The notes: generated by a model not told the origin, from the letters alone. Counted from the stretch's first letter, positions 1-10,499 are shown. The stretch is 64,000 nucleotides of DNA from an uncultured Oleiphilus sp. (GCA_913020245.1 CAJWAD010000004.1:17030-81029), one strand, 5' to 3'. Made by a program: numbers and translations.

Positions 1-196
1 TGGGTAACGCAATCGCAATACCGATAACTGAACACGTAAAAAATGCAGCCAATGGTCGCCTTTTTTGCTCATGTAAGGTTTGTTTTAGCGTTTTAATATG
101 ATTGCTGATATACCCGCCAAACAGCGGCTTGTCATCGCTCAATTGTGCGCCGCTATTCGGTTTTTTGACGGCGCGTTTACTCGTTGTTGGGGCCAT
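1..196 (-). CDS. ftsX: Cell division protein FtsX, N-terminal part (truncated by window edge)
   Basis: Reverse strand reads MAPTTSKRAVKKPNSGAQLSDDKPLFGGYISNHIKTLKQTLHEQKRRPLAAFFTCSVIGIAIALP; directly follows ftsE as in the ftsYEX operon. Confidence 0.85.
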   Translation of the reverse strand, partial: MAPTTSKRAVKKPNSGAQLSDDKPLFGGYISNHIKTLKQTLHEQKRRPLAAFFTCSVIGIAIALP

Positions 197-197
197 T

Positions 198-881
198 TTA
201 TGCATCCACTCCAGCAACGCTTTTAGCGCCCGTAATAATATGCCCCTGACTAAGTTCGATAACGCGGAATGGCAACCGAGAAATTAAATCCAGATCATGT
301 GTGGCAATCAGAACGGTGACGCCAACTTGATTAAATTCCGAAAATAATTTCATAATTTCTGACGATAGCTCGGGGTCAAGGTTACCGGTCGGCTCATCGG
401 CGAGCAGTATCGGTGGTTTGTTCACGACCGCTCGAGCGATACCAATACGCTGTTGTTCGCCACCAGAAAGTTGGATGGGCGTCAGGTTTTCTTTTGACAA
501 CAGGCCTACTTTATCGAGTGCCGCTCGCACTCGTTTCGCGATTTCCCTTGGCGGTGTGCCTGCTACATCTAAAGGTAATGCAACATTATCAAAAACCGTG
601 CGGTCAAAGAGTAAACGGTGATCTTGAAATACCACGCCAATATGCCGACGAAAATAAGCAATTTGCCGGCGAGGTATCCGTGCGAGATTTTGATTGCCAA
701 TCATGATCTGACCGCGATCCGCCCGTTCCATGAGCATAATCAATTTGAGCAACGTACTCTTTCCAGCCCCAGAATGCCCGGTCAAGAACGCCATTTCGCC
801 GCGCGCCATCGACAATGAAACATTTTGTAATGCCTCATGGCCGTCTTCATAGCGCTTGCCTACATTTATAAACTCAATCAT
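198..881 (-). CDS. ftsE: Cell division ATP-binding protein FtsE
   Basis: ABC ATPase with Walker [10 protein letters not shown], signature LSGGEQQR; between ftsX and ftsY. Confidence 0.95.
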   Translation of the reverse strand: MIEFINVGKRYEDGHEALQNVSLSMARGEMAFLTGHSGAGKSTLLKLIMLMERADRGQIMIGNQNLARIPRRQIAYFRRHIGVVFQDHRLLFDRTVFDNVALPLDVAGTPPREIAKRVRAALDKVGLLSKENLTPIQLSGGEQQRIGIARAVVNKPPILLADEPTGNLDPELSSEIMKLFSEFNQVGVTVLIATHDLDLISRLPFRVIELSQGHIITGAKSVAGVDA

Positions 882-918
882 GCGATCGCTCTATCCGTTT
901 TCTTATCTCTATCAACGA

Positions 919-2151
919 TTACTTATCGGCATGATCATCAAAGAGTGCGTCGATAAACTCGTTGGCTTCAAAAGGCCGCAAGTCGTCTATTTGTTCGCCG
1001 ACGCCGATAAACCTTATCGGTAGGCTCAGCTGCTTGGCGATTGCGAAAATGATACCGCCTTTTGCAGTACCATCTAGCTTAGTTAAACTAATGCCTGTGA
1101 CGCCAACGGCCTGCTGAAAGGTATCGGCTTGATTTAAGGCATTTTGGCCAGTGCCCGCATCCAATACCAGCATGACTTCATGAGGCGCCGATGCATCAAT
1201 TTTCTGCATTACACGAACTACTTTTTCCAGTTCGCCCATTAAATTGTCTTTGTTTTGCAGACGGCCTGCGGTATCGGCAATGACAATATCGATGCCCTTC
1301 GATTTTGCAGACTCAACCGCATCATAAATGACTGAGGCGCTGTCGGCCCCGGTATGTTGCGCGACGACAGGTACATTATTACGCTCCCCCCACACCTGCA
1401 GTTGTTCAACGGCCGCGGCGCGAAAGGTGTCGCCTGCCGCGAGCATGACTGAGTGCCCTTGGTTTTGGAAACGCTTCGCCATTTTCCCAATAGTAGTTGT
1501 TTTACCCACCCCATTTACGCCCACGACAAGAATGACATAAGGGACTTTGTCTGTATCAATTTGCAGCGTCGATTGGCTATTTGCTAATAATCCACTGAGC
1601 TCTGCTTTTAGTAACGCGTAGATCGCATCCGAATCTTTTAGTTCATTACGCTCAGATTGTTCCGTGATCGTTGTGATAAGTTGGCGGCAGGCGGAAATGC
1701 CGATATCTGCGGTTAATAGTTGAGTCTCAATCTCTTCAAGCAGGTCTTCGTTAATCTCTTTTTTACCAAGAAGTAAATCACCTAACCCTCCGCTTAACTG
1801 GCCGCGTGTACGATTGAGTCCAGAAACCATTCTGGCAAAAAGCGTTTCAGTACTGGCTACTGCTTCGTTCGGTGCCAGGTCTTCCTCTGATACTAGATTG
1901 GCCGGCGGACTGGGGGGGTGTTCAACGGCAGGCGGTGTTTCGACCGTTTCTCCGACTGCATTGACGTCAACTGTTGTTTTGACTGCCGAGAGATCAACTT
2001 GGGCCGTTTGGTCGCCCGTTTTAACTGAAACGGGCGTAACGCTTTTGCGGCGTTTATCTGCAACATGACTTCGTCGAGAGCGAAGATCAATGATGAAGAC
2101 AACAAGAATAAGCGTCAGGACACCGAGTCCGATAAGTAATTGTGTATCCAT
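919..2151 (-). CDS. ftsY: Signal recognition particle receptor FtsY
   Basis: SRP GTPase NG domain: GVNGVGKTTTIGKMA, DTAGRLQNK, TKLDGTAKGG. Confidence 0.95.
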   Translation of the reverse strand: MDTQLLIGLGVLTLILVVFIIDLRSRRSHVADKRRKSVTPVSVKTGDQTAQVDLSAVKTTVDVNAVGETVETPPAVEHPPSPPANLVSEEDLAPNEAVASTETLFARMVSGLNRTRGQLSGGLGDLLLGKKEINEDLLEEIETQLLTADIGISACRQLITTITEQSERNELKDSDAIYALLKAELSGLLANSQSTLQIDTDKVPYVILVVGVNGVGKTTTIGKMAKRFQNQGHSVMLAAGDTFRAAAVEQLQVWGERNNVPVVAQHTGADSASVIYDAVESAKSKGIDIVIADTAGRLQNKDNLMGELEKVVRVMQKIDASAPHEVMLVLDAGTGQNALNQADTFQQAVGVTGISLTKLDGTAKGGIIFAIAKQLSLPIRFIGVGEQIDDLRPFEANEFIDALFDDHADK

Positions 2152-2297
2152 GAAAGGCCTTTTAAAACTTCAAATTTTGGGGCGGCTAACAATTATTTTT
2201 AAAGAAAGCTGCTTGGAGATTGATACTTGCCACGTGTGACTTAAAATAGCTGAGCTTAGAAAAACGCACAGATATTTATTAACAACTCGGAAGTCTA

Positions 2298-2903
2298 ATG
2301 CCAGCACGGATTAAAAAAAACCACAAAACCGAAAAAAAAGGCAAAGGATCCTTTCGCATCATTGCAGGTGAGCATCGTGGACGACGATTGTCGTTTCCTG
2401 AGGTGGACGGTTTGAGACCCACAACAGACCGCGTACGTGAAACCGTTTTTAACTGGCTTAGCTGGCAAATCGAGGACGCCAGAGTGCTAGATTTATTTGC
2501 GGGGAGCGGCGCATTAGGGTTGGAGGCGGCATCGCGCGGGGCAAAATACGTTCAGTTTGTTGAACTCTCTCTGCCAGCAGTATCGCAGTTGGGAGAACAT
2601 CGCACCATGCTTAAGATCAATGCACAAGTGACGCAAGCGGATGCCCTAACGTGGTTGGCACAGTCGCAGGAGGCGCCTTTCGATGTGGTATTTCTTGATC
2701 CTCCATTTCGCAAAAATTTGCTTGAGTCCGTCATACAAAAACTGGTGAACTCATCCGTGTTGTCAGCCGGTACGTTAATTTATTTGGAAAAGGAAAAAGA
2801 GCTAAGCGAGCTTGCGCTGCCCGCCAATTGGCGGCAGCGCAAAGAGAAGGTAGCGGGTCAGCTTTGTTACGGGCTCTACGAGGTGCTTGGTGATAAAGAG
2901 TAA
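2298..2903 (+). CDS. rsmD: 16S rRNA (guanine966-N2)-methyltransferase RsmD
   Basis: RIIAGEHRGRRLSFP, RPTTDRVRETVFNWL, DLFAGSGALGLEA, VFLDPPF motifs; divergent from ftsY. Confidence 0.93.
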   Translation: MPARIKKNHKTEKKGKGSFRIIAGEHRGRRLSFPEVDGLRPTTDRVRETVFNWLSWQIEDARVLDLFAGSGALGLEAASRGAKYVQFVELSLPAVSQLGEHRTMLKINAQVTQADALTWLAQSQEAPFDVVFLDPPFRKNLLESVIQKLVNSSVLSAGTLIYLEKEKELSELALPANWRQRKEKVAGQLCYGLYEVLGDKE

Positions 2904-4111
2904 ACTTTCAGTGATTCAGCAAAACTTTCGAGGCTTTGAATACCGCTCTGTTCAGCTTGTTGGCACCATTCCGCTAACTCGTTCAGCTTCTCTTGAAACC
3001 GACTGCCAGGGTTACGTTTCCATATTTCTTGCAGCTCTTGGCTTTTTTCATAGATCAGTTTTATCACCGCATTATTTTCAAGCATCGCTTCAATGCGCTG
3101 TGATTCGCAAGTCTTGATCAATAGGGGTTCCTTGCGTAACAAGCGCTTTGCTTTTTTAAACAACGATTTTTCACTGGCTTCCATTTTCGCTTTTTGTTCC
3201 TTTAAAACCGGTACCAGTACGGTTTTATGGTACTCGGAAAGTACATGAAAGCGATTATGTATGATGGCCATTAAGGCGTCTTTATCGAGCTCTGTCTTGG
3301 CTAAATCTGTTTGTGCAATTGGCGCAATATTCTTCGCTTTCGCCAGACCCACGGCACTAAACAGACGAATCCACATCCAGCCTATGTCAAACTCCCATTT
3401 TCGGACCGAGAGCTTAGCTGAATTAGGGTAGGTGTGATGATTGTTGTGTAGCTCTTCGCCACCAATAAAAAAGCCCCAAGGCGAAATATTGGTCGCCGCG
3501 TCTTTACATTCAAAATTGCGGTAGCCCCACCAATGCCCTAAACCGTTGATGACGCCAGCGGCAAAAAATGGAATCCAGATCATTTGAATCGCCCAGACAG
3601 TGATACCCGCAACACCGAACAGCAGCAAGTCGATCGTGGCCATGAGCCATATACCTAGTAGCTTATATGGCGTATATACTTTACGTTCTATCCAATCTTC
3701 TGGTGTGCGCTGACCATACCGTTTTAAGGTGTTTTGATCACTCGCTTCTTCTTTGTATAGTTCAGCCCCCGAAAAAAGAACGGTGTTAATGCCTTTCTTT
3801 ACAGGGCTATGCGGATCATCTTCTGTCTCACATTTTGCATGGTGTTTGCGGTGGATGGCGGTCCATTCTTTTGTATTGGTACCGGTGCTTAGCCACAGCC
3901 AAAAACGAAACACATGTTTGAGTGCTGGGTGGAGGTCGAGAGAGTTGTGTGCCGAGTGCCGATGAAGATAAAGCGTGACACTAATAATCGTAAATTGAAC
4001 CATGATGAATGTGGCAAGTATTTTCTGCCAAACACTTAGATCAAGCACGCCGTTGATCCACCAATCAAAACTCATAAGTTTTCCAAAAAGAATAAACAGG
4101 TCGGTCATCAT
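2876..4111 (-). CDS. Acyl-CoA/fatty acid desaturase (DesA-like)
   Basis: Three His boxes: HRHSAH, HRKHHA, HNNHHTYP; hydrophobic N-terminal half. Confidence 0.88.
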   Translation of the reverse strand: MMTDLFILFGKLMSFDWWINGVLDLSVWQKILATFIMVQFTIISVTLYLHRHSAHNSLDLHPALKHVFRFWLWLSTGTNTKEWTAIHRKHHAKCETEDDPHSPVKKGINTVLFSGAELYKEEASDQNTLKRYGQRTPEDWIERKVYTPYKLLGIWLMATIDLLLFGVAGITVWAIQMIWIPFFAAGVINGLGHWWGYRNFECKDAATNISPWGFFIGGEELHNNHHTYPNSAKLSVRKWEFDIGWMWIRLFSAVGLAKAKNIAPIAQTDLAKTELDKDALMAIIHNRFHVLSEYHKTVLVPVLKEQKAKMEASEKSLFKKAKRLLRKEPLLIKTCESQRIEAMLENNAVIKLIYEKSQELQEIWKRNPGSRFQEKLNELAEWCQQAEQSGIQSLESFAESLKVYSLSPSTS

Positions 4112-4117
4112 AGCAAA

Positions 4118-6151
4118 TCAACTCTTTTTTAACAGTAAGTTTCCTAACGCGTCCATCTGTAGGCGCCAACCGGATTTTAGCCACGTAGTCGAAGCCGTTT
4201 CTGTAATAATCGCAGGCCCCCGTATACACTGGTTTACCGCGAGTTCGTCACGGTTATAGACGGCAATTTGTTCGTTTCCTGAGCGGCGTAAACGATTGTT
4301 AATTGGTTTTGCTTGTTTTGCTGGTGAGGTTTGATTAATGGTCTCCAAGGACTCTATTTTCGCTTGGCCGATTACTTCAACTTTGACATTGACCAATTCC
4401 ACTGGCAACGGTAGTTGATGCCCATAACGATCTTTATGGTGTTGGATGAATGCATCCTCTAAGTTTTCGCCGTATGCGATGTCTAACGAAAAACTTTGGC
4501 CTGCATAGCGCAGGTCTAGCCGTTTTTCGATACGCATCGGCTGCTCGTTATCGATGCTGTCAGATGGCTGCGTCAGTTCAGAGAGTGCTTGATCCGCGAG
4601 CTCTTTGAACCAGGTAGTGAGTTGCGCATTCGTGACATCATTTAGTAAGCAAATATGACTTTTACTCAACGAGCGTTTTTCTTCAGCGCAGAGCATGCCC
4701 AGTGCAGAAAATACCCCCGCATTGCGTGGCACAAGGGCGGAGCGCATGCCAAGCCGTTCGGCGAGTGAGCAAACATGTAAGCCCCCGGCGCCGCCAAAGC
4801 AGCACAAGGTAAAAGCTGCAGGGTTATGACCTTGTTTGACAGAAATATTATGCAACGCAGCACTCATTTGTTGCTCGGCAAGTTCAATGATGCCATGCGC
4901 CATCGCATCTGCGTCTAAGTGTTGAGACTTACCCAGTTTTGTCATGGCTTTTTGAGCCGCATCCAGGTCCAAGCTCATGCTCCCGCCAAGGAAGGCTTCT
5001 GGCTGTAAGCGTCCCAGCACAGCATTGGCATCTGTTACTGTTGCCATACGCCCGCCTAGGCCATAGCAAGCAGGACCAGGCTGGGCCCCGGCTGAATGCG
5101 GGCCAACATGCAACAATCCTGCGGTATCGGTCCATGCGATAGAGCCCCCACCCGCGCCTATTGTTTCCATATCGAGCATTGGCACTGCGACGGGCCAATG
5201 ATTAATTGTTCCTTCTTCACTGAGGCGGAAGTCGCCGTCCATGAGCGATACATCGGTGCTGGTGCCACCCATATCAAAGCTTAGAATTTTGTCGATACCC
5301 GTATGCCGCGATATTTGTTTCACCGCGGCTAATCCGCCCGCAGGCCCTGATAAAAGCAAGTTTACAGCGCGTTTTGAGGCTTGTTCAATGCTGATTGTTC
5401 CGCCAGAAGATTGCATCACGGAAACCGCTGCGCTCTTCAGTTGGTTTTTGAGCGTTAACATGTATTGCTCAACTTTTGGGCCAAGGCTTGCATTAAGCCA
5501 AGTGGCCATTCCACGCTCATATTCTTTATAAACGGGCAGTACGAAAGATGAGCGCGAGACGAAGGCGTATTTTGCCAGCCGTGTTTCGATGGCACGTTCA
5601 TCGCGCTCATCCAAAAACGAAAACAGTAGGTTGATCGCAATGGCTTCGGGCTGCAAGGCTTCAACTTGTTGTTCGAGTTGGTCTAGCTGCGCCTCTTCAA
5701 GTGCCTTGATCACGTTGTTATTTGCATCGCGACGGCAATCTATTTCTAAGCAGAGGGCTTCGGGTACAGGTGGTTCAATAATGGGTGGGTTTAAATTGTA
5801 GAGCTCTCTTCTGGCTTGTCGCCCAATGGTCAACACGTCTTTAAAACCGGTATTAGTAATGTAAATAGTGCGCGCACCTTTTCGCTCTAGGGCCGCATTC
5901 GTTGCAATGGTAGAGCCATGCGTTATGACGAGTTGGTGCGTGACTAATAACTTTTCTAAGCCTAATTCCTCGATACCTTGTAGAATCGCAGCTGCAGGAT
6001 TCTCTGGCGTTGATAGTACCTTGTGTATGCGCCAAGTTTGCCCATTAAATAACACAAAATCAGTAAACGTACCGCCGGCATCAATGCCGAGAAAGTTGAT
6101 ATTTGGGGTTTGCTTAGCCGACAATTGTCCATCCTTTTTATATCGTGTCAC
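4118..6151 (-). CDS. Hydantoinase/oxoprolinase family protein (HyuA-like)
   Basis: GIDAGGTFTDFVL, HGSTIATNAALERKGA, SFDMGGTSTDVSL, GAGGGSIAW, CFGGAGGLHVC. Confidence 0.9.
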   Translation of the reverse strand: MTRYKKDGQLSAKQTPNINFLGIDAGGTFTDFVLFNGQTWRIHKVLSTPENPAAAILQGIEELGLEKLLVTHQLVITHGSTIATNAALERKGARTIYITNTGFKDVLTIGRQARRELYNLNPPIIEPPVPEALCLEIDCRRDANNNVIKALEEAQLDQLEQQVEALQPEAIAINLLFSFLDERDERAIETRLAKYAFVSRSSFVLPVYKEYERGMATWLNASLGPKVEQYMLTLKNQLKSAAVSVMQSSGGTISIEQASKRAVNLLLSGPAGGLAAVKQISRHTGIDKILSFDMGGTSTDVSLMDGDFRLSEEGTINHWPVAVPMLDMETIGAGGGSIAWTDTAGLLHVGPHSAGAQPGPACYGLGGRMATVTDANAVLGRLQPEAFLGGSMSLDLDAAQKAMTKLGKSQHLDADAMAHGIIELAEQQMSAALHNISVKQGHNPAAFTLCCFGGAGGLHVCSLAERLGMRSALVPRNAGVFSALGMLCAEEKRSLSKSHICLLNDVTNAQLTTWFKELADQALSELTQPSDSIDNEQPMRIEKRLDLRYAGQSFSLDIAYGENLEDAFIQHHKDRYGHQLPLPVELVNVKVEVIGQAKIESLETINQTSPAKQAKPINNRLRRSGNEQIAVYNRDELAVNQCIRGPAIITETASTTWLKSGWRLQMDALGNLLLKKS

Positions 6152-6175
6152 TGCAAAACATTTGAGGGGTATATT

Positions 6176-6982
6176 TTGCCAGAGTTGCCAGAAGTTGAAA
6201 CCAGTTTAAAGGGTATCGAGCCTTATCTGCTCAATCAAACACTTAAAAAAGTGGAGGTGCGTAATCCCAATTTACGTTGGCCGGTATCCCAACAGGTTCA
6301 TACGCTTGTGGATGCGAACGTAAAAAATATGCGGCGGCGTGGTAAGTATATCATTTTAGAATTTGATGCGGGCGCAATACTGGTGCACTTAGGTATGTCG
6401 GGTAGCTTGCGTGTATTGTCGCATGATAGCCCTGTTGAAAAGCATGACCATATCGATTTTATTACGCAAGATAAGCGCATCTGTTTGAACGATCCGCGCC
6501 GTTTTGGCTGTGTGTTATGGAGCGAAGACTGGTCTAAACATAAACTAATTAGTCACCTTGGTCCGGAACCGCTATCGAAAGCGTTCGATGCCGACTACTT
6601 GCACCGTAAAGCGAAAGGCCGAAATGTGGCGGTCAAGCAGTACATTATGGATAGCGGTATTGTTGTAGGCGTGGGGAATATTTATGCCAATGAAGCTCTA
6701 TTTAAAGCGGGTATTCATCCGATGCGAGCAGCAGGCAATATCGCATTAAAGCGATACGAAGTGCTGGTAGAAAAGATTAAAGCCGTGCTCGCGGCAGCGA
6801 TCAAACAGGGTGGCACGACGCTCAGAGACTATGTGGGCGGAGATGGAAAGCCTGGCTATTTCAAACAACAGCTATTGGTGTACGGATGCCAGGGAAAGCC
6901 ATGCGTATCGTGTGGGGCAAGCCTTAAAGAAATCCGCCAGGGGGGGCGAAGCACGGTCTATTGTGTGGTCTGTCAGACATAG
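6176..6982 (+). CDS. mutM: Formamidopyrimidine-DNA glycosylase (Fpg/MutM), TTG start
   Basis: PELPEVETSLKGIEPYL N-terminus requires the TTG at 6176; C-terminal zinc finger CxxC...CxxC; LGPEPLSKAF, VGNIYANEALF. Confidence 0.95.
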   Translation: MPELPEVETSLKGIEPYLLNQTLKKVEVRNPNLRWPVSQQVHTLVDANVKNMRRRGKYIILEFDAGAILVHLGMSGSLRVLSHDSPVEKHDHIDFITQDKRICLNDPRRFGCVLWSEDWSKHKLISHLGPEPLSKAFDADYLHRKAKGRNVAVKQYIMDSGIVVGVGNIYANEALFKAGIHPMRAAGNIALKRYEVLVEKIKAVLAAAIKQGGTTLRDYVGGDGKPGYFKQQLLVYGCQGKPCVSCGASLKEIRQGGRSTVYCVVCQT

Positions 6983-7111
6983 GTGTGTAAAACCGCTATA
7001 AATCTAACCTGTTGATTAGACACCTGTATGATTGGGGCTATAGTTAGAGCATTGATAGAGATATTTTGCTTCACGCTACTTAAATTTACCCGTGCACTTG
7101 GGGAGCTCACT

Positions 7112-7474
7112 ATGCACTTAAATATTAGAAAATTCATTAGTGCGGTTTTGCTTTGTCTGACCGTCTCAATGCCCACCCTCGGTTGGGCACGCACGGCGGA
7201 CGAAGCCCCATCTGCCTTAGCGATGTCGGGTGATGCACTGTTTGTGCGCCCTGTGATGTTGGCAGGTACATTAATCGGCGCAGGCTTATTTATCGTATCC
7301 TCACCTTTTTCTTTGTTGGGCGGCAACTTTGCTGAATCATTTGATGTGTTAGTGGGTGGCCCATTTGAGACGACGTTTATTCGTTGCCTTGGATGCAGTC
7401 AGCCTGGCTATCAGCATGACAAGGCTACTCAAGAGGAAATGGATGACGACGTTGAAGAGGCAACCGACGCATAA
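7112..7474 (+). CDS. Small exported/membrane protein of unknown function
   Basis: In-frame ATG at 7112 gives a signal-like N-terminus MHLNIRKFISAVLLCLTVSMPTLGWA, one further hydrophobic stretch and an acidic tail. Confidence 0.6.
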   Translation: MHLNIRKFISAVLLCLTVSMPTLGWARTADEAPSALAMSGDALFVRPVMLAGTLIGAGLFIVSSPFSLLGGNFAESFDVLVGGPFETTFIRCLGCSQPGYQHDKATQEEMDDDVEEATDA

Positions 7475-7493
7475 GCCTGTCGCTTGGATATAT

Positions 7494-7528
7494 AAAAGGC
7501 CAGGTAACCCCTGACCTTTTCTTTTTTT
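7494..7528 (+). terminator. Rho-independent terminator
   Basis: AAAAGGCCAGG-TAAC-CCCTGACC followed by TTTTCTTTTTTT. Confidence 0.7.
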
Positions 7529-7531
7529 CAA

Positions 7532-8350
7532 TTAATGCTTGAGTAAGCTCGGCCAGTCGATACGCGTATCGCCAACGGCGTGAAAAAATGGATTTAGCAA
7601 AGAGTCTTTCTGGTTATATTGCAAGGGCTCAAAATTATCATCATAAATCTCTCCTCCTGCTGCCTTTAATACCGCATGTGCGGCCGCCGTGTCCCATTCG
7701 CTAGTCAACGCCAACCGTGGATACCAATGTGCACTGCCCTCGGCACATGCACAAATTTTAAGCGAACTACCCATGCTAATCAGTTCAATGCTGGAAAACT
7801 TATCGTTTAGGTCTTCAATCAATGCGTCTAAGGCTTCTGCGCCATGACGACGACTACCGACGACTGTCAAGGGTGCATCAAATTGCATCACTTTACTTTT
7901 TAATGTTTCTAGTTGCCCTTGTTTTTCTTTGAAGGCGCCCGCATCTTCTGCACCATAGTAAAATGTTTCAGTGACTGGCACGTAGACCATGCCGAGTATG
8001 GCTTGTCCGTTTTCAATTAATGCAATATTTACGGTGAATTCGCCGTTCTTATTGATGAATTCTTTGGTGCCATCAAGCGGATCAACTAGCCAGTAACGTG
8101 GCCAGCTGGAGCGCGTATCAAAATCAGCTAAACTGCCTTCTTCGGAGAGAACGGGATAGCGAACGGGTAAGTCATTAAGCCCCGCTTCAATGATGTGATG
8201 CGCGGCATGATCGGCTTTAGTGACGGGTGAGTCATCGGATTTGCTGGTGACTTCAATTGGCCCCGTCGCCTCATAAACCTCAAGTATGGCTTTGCCGGCT
8301 GCAAACATGATTTCCTTGAGGGGTGAGAATAATTTCACTAAATCTGACAT
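7532..8350 (-). CDS. cysQ: 3'(2'),5'-bisphosphate nucleotidase CysQ
   Basis: Inositol monophosphatase family: DSPVTKADHAAH, LSEEG, WLVDPLDGTKEFINKNGEFTVNIAL, EWDTAAAHAVLKAAGG. Confidence 0.93.
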   Translation of the reverse strand: MSDLVKLFSPLKEIMFAAGKAILEVYEATGPIEVTSKSDDSPVTKADHAAHHIIEAGLNDLPVRYPVLSEEGSLADFDTRSSWPRYWLVDPLDGTKEFINKNGEFTVNIALIENGQAILGMVYVPVTETFYYGAEDAGAFKEKQGQLETLKSKVMQFDAPLTVVGSRRHGAEALDALIEDLNDKFSSIELISMGSSLKICACAEGSAHWYPRLALTSEWDTAAAHAVLKAAGGEIYDDNFEPLQYNQKDSLLNPFFHAVGDTRIDWPSLLKH

Positions 8351-8408
8351 ATAACACTCGCTTGGTTAAAATAGGGACCATTCTATGGGCCGCATTATAG
8401 AGAGATCG

Positions 8409-9077
8409 ATGATTAACTGGAACAACATAGATACTGTCTTCCTTGATATGGACGGCACCTTGCTAGATTTGCATTACGACAATTACTTTTGGTTGACGCA
8501 TCTTCCCAGGCGTTTTGCAGAGATAAAGGCGATCACTGAGCAAGATGCGCGAGAAACAATGCATCGTATGTTTCGTCAATTAGAAGGGACACTTAATTGG
8601 TATTGTTTTGATCATTGGGCTACCACATTAGATATTGATCTGATTTCTCTGAAGAATGAAGTGAAAGATAAAATTGCTTTTCGACCAAGTGCTGAAGCAT
8701 TTCTCAATGCGCTGCAAAACCAAAATTATGATGTTGCGCTTGTCACTAACTCCCATCGTGCAGGGGTTGAGATCAAGATGGCCGAGACGAGCCTCGGTAG
8801 CTACATTCAAGAGGTCGTGTCTTCACATGATTTAGGCCTGCCAAAAGAGGAACCCCAGTTTTGGCAGAGATTGAATGCGGTGCGCTCATATGACCCATCA
8901 AGAACGTTATTTATTGATGATAATGAATCGGTCCTCGCATCGGCCAAGCAAGCAGGTGTTGAACATTTAGCTTTTATTGCGAAACCTGATTCACGACGAG
9001 ATGCGCGTCAGCATGATGAATTTTTTACGGTTCATGATTTTCAAGACATCATGCCGATAGAGGTGGCTGATGGCTGA
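8409..9077 (+). CDS. yrfG: GMP/IMP nucleotidase YrfG (HAD family)
   Basis: HAD motif DTVFLDMDGTLLDLHYDN; upstream of hslR. Confidence 0.85.
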   Translation: MINWNNIDTVFLDMDGTLLDLHYDNYFWLTHLPRRFAEIKAITEQDARETMHRMFRQLEGTLNWYCFDHWATTLDIDLISLKNEVKDKIAFRPSAEAFLNALQNQNYDVALVTNSHRAGVEIKMAETSLGSYIQEVVSSHDLGLPKEEPQFWQRLNAVRSYDPSRTLFIDDNESVLASAKQAGVEHLAFIAKPDSRRDARQHDEFFTVHDFQDIMPIEVADG

Positions 9078-9471
9078 AGCTGAAAAAGTAAGGCTCGATA
9101 AATGGCTATGGGCGGCACGATTCTTTAAAACCCGTACGCTTGCAAAAGAGGCAATTGAGGGGGGTAAAGTTCAGTATAACGGCCAACGTTGCAAGCCCGG
9201 CAAGTGTGTTGATATAGATGTAGAACTGAACATACGCCAAGGTTTTTTAGATAAAGTTGTCGTCGTGAAAGGTATTAGTGATCGTCGTAAAAATGCATCG
9301 CTGGCGCAGCTCCTTTATGAAGAAACAGCAAAAAGCATTGAACAAAGAGAAAAAACCTTGAATGAGAGACGTGCGCTTCGCGAGAGTCATCCTATGCCAT
9401 TTCGTAGGCCTAATAAGCGAGATCGTCGTTTGATTCATCGGTTTAAAAATAAGAATTCTGAATCAGAATAA
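9070..9471 (+). CDS. hslR: Ribosome-associated heat shock protein Hsp15 (S4 domain)
   Basis: VRLDKWLWAARFFKTRTLAKEAIEGGKVQYNGQRCKPGK; overlaps yrfG stop; precedes hslO. Confidence 0.93.
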   Translation: MAEAEKVRLDKWLWAARFFKTRTLAKEAIEGGKVQYNGQRCKPGKCVDIDVELNIRQGFLDKVVVVKGISDRRKNASLAQLLYEETAKSIEQREKTLNERRALRESHPMPFRRPNKRDRRLIHRFKNKNSESE

Positions 9472-9497
9472 CCGAATAGCAAATAGTGAGAACCCCT

Positions 9498-10355
9498 ATG
9501 GTAGAAGGTGACACCTTTCAGAAATTCATGTTGGATGCGCTAGAAATTCGTGGTGAATGGGTGCGCCTTGATGATAGTTTTGCCGAGTTATGTCAAAACA
9601 AAAATTACCCAGAGTCTTTGCGTAAGCTGCTTGCGGAGACAACGGCAGCATCCCTTTTACTGACAGGGACGCTCAAATTTGAAGGCCGATTATCTATTCA
9701 TGCTCGTGGTAGTGGTCCGGTCTCATTATTAATGGCCGAAGCCACGCATGAAAGAGCCTATCGCTCCATTGTTAATCACAAGGCCGAGCCGTTTGAAAGC
9801 GACGACTTAAACCATTTACTCGGTAAAGCGCAGCTTGCGATAACTATTGAGCCCGATAAAGGTCAGCGTTATCAGGGCATTGTTCCGCTTGAGGCGAGCA
9901 ATATGGGCGACTGTCTGGTGCAATATTTTGATATGTCAGAGCAGCTCGACACTTTTTTTATGTTTGATAGCGATGCAAACGGCTGTTTCGGCTTAATGCT
10001 TCAAAAGCTGCCAGATTACCGCAGCATTCAAGATCAGGATGCATGGGATCGTGTAACACAGCTGGCAAATACCTTGAGTTTTGAGGAAGTGAGCGGGCAT
10101 GACAATGAAACGCTCACGCATCGTTTGTATCACGAAGAGCAGGTGAGCTTGTTTGCGCAAGAGCCCGTTCGTTTTCAGTGCACATGCTCGCCGGAGCGGT
10201 CATTGGCGTCGTTAAATGCCTTAGGGCATGACGAGGTGTTGGATATCCTTGAGCATGAGGCAAAAGTTGCCATTGATTGTCAGTTCTGCGGCGCACATTA
10301 CGAGTTTGATCGCGCGGATGTGAATGCCCTATTTGGATTAGGTAAAATGCATTAG
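9498..10355 (+). CDS. hslO: Redox-regulated chaperone Hsp33
   Basis: C-terminal redox zinc motif FQCTC...CQFCG; ATG at 9498. Confidence 0.93.
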   Translation: MVEGDTFQKFMLDALEIRGEWVRLDDSFAELCQNKNYPESLRKLLAETTAASLLLTGTLKFEGRLSIHARGSGPVSLLMAEATHERAYRSIVNHKAEPFESDDLNHLLGKAQLAITIEPDKGQRYQGIVPLEASNMGDCLVQYFDMSEQLDTFFMFDSDANGCFGLMLQKLPDYRSIQDQDAWDRVTQLANTLSFEEVSGHDNETLTHRLYHEEQVSLFAQEPVRFQCTCSPERSLASLNALGHDEVLDILEHEAKVAIDCQFCGAHYEFDRADVNALFGLGKMH

Positions 10356-10499
10356 GCGTGATAAATTTCGCGAATACACGTAATTAGTTGTACGTAGGTA
10401 AATAAAGTCGTTTTTTGTACAGCTATTTGTCATAATGGCGCCCCAATTTTTAGTGGTCGATATGATTCGGCCAGTGTTTTAATTCCAAGTGAGGTCGAA

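Noticed and set aside
10381-10499. AT-rich region with GTAC repeats upstream of pckA as a special regulatory element
   Set aside because: Only loose GTAC/TTGTAC half-sites; no convincing symmetric operator.
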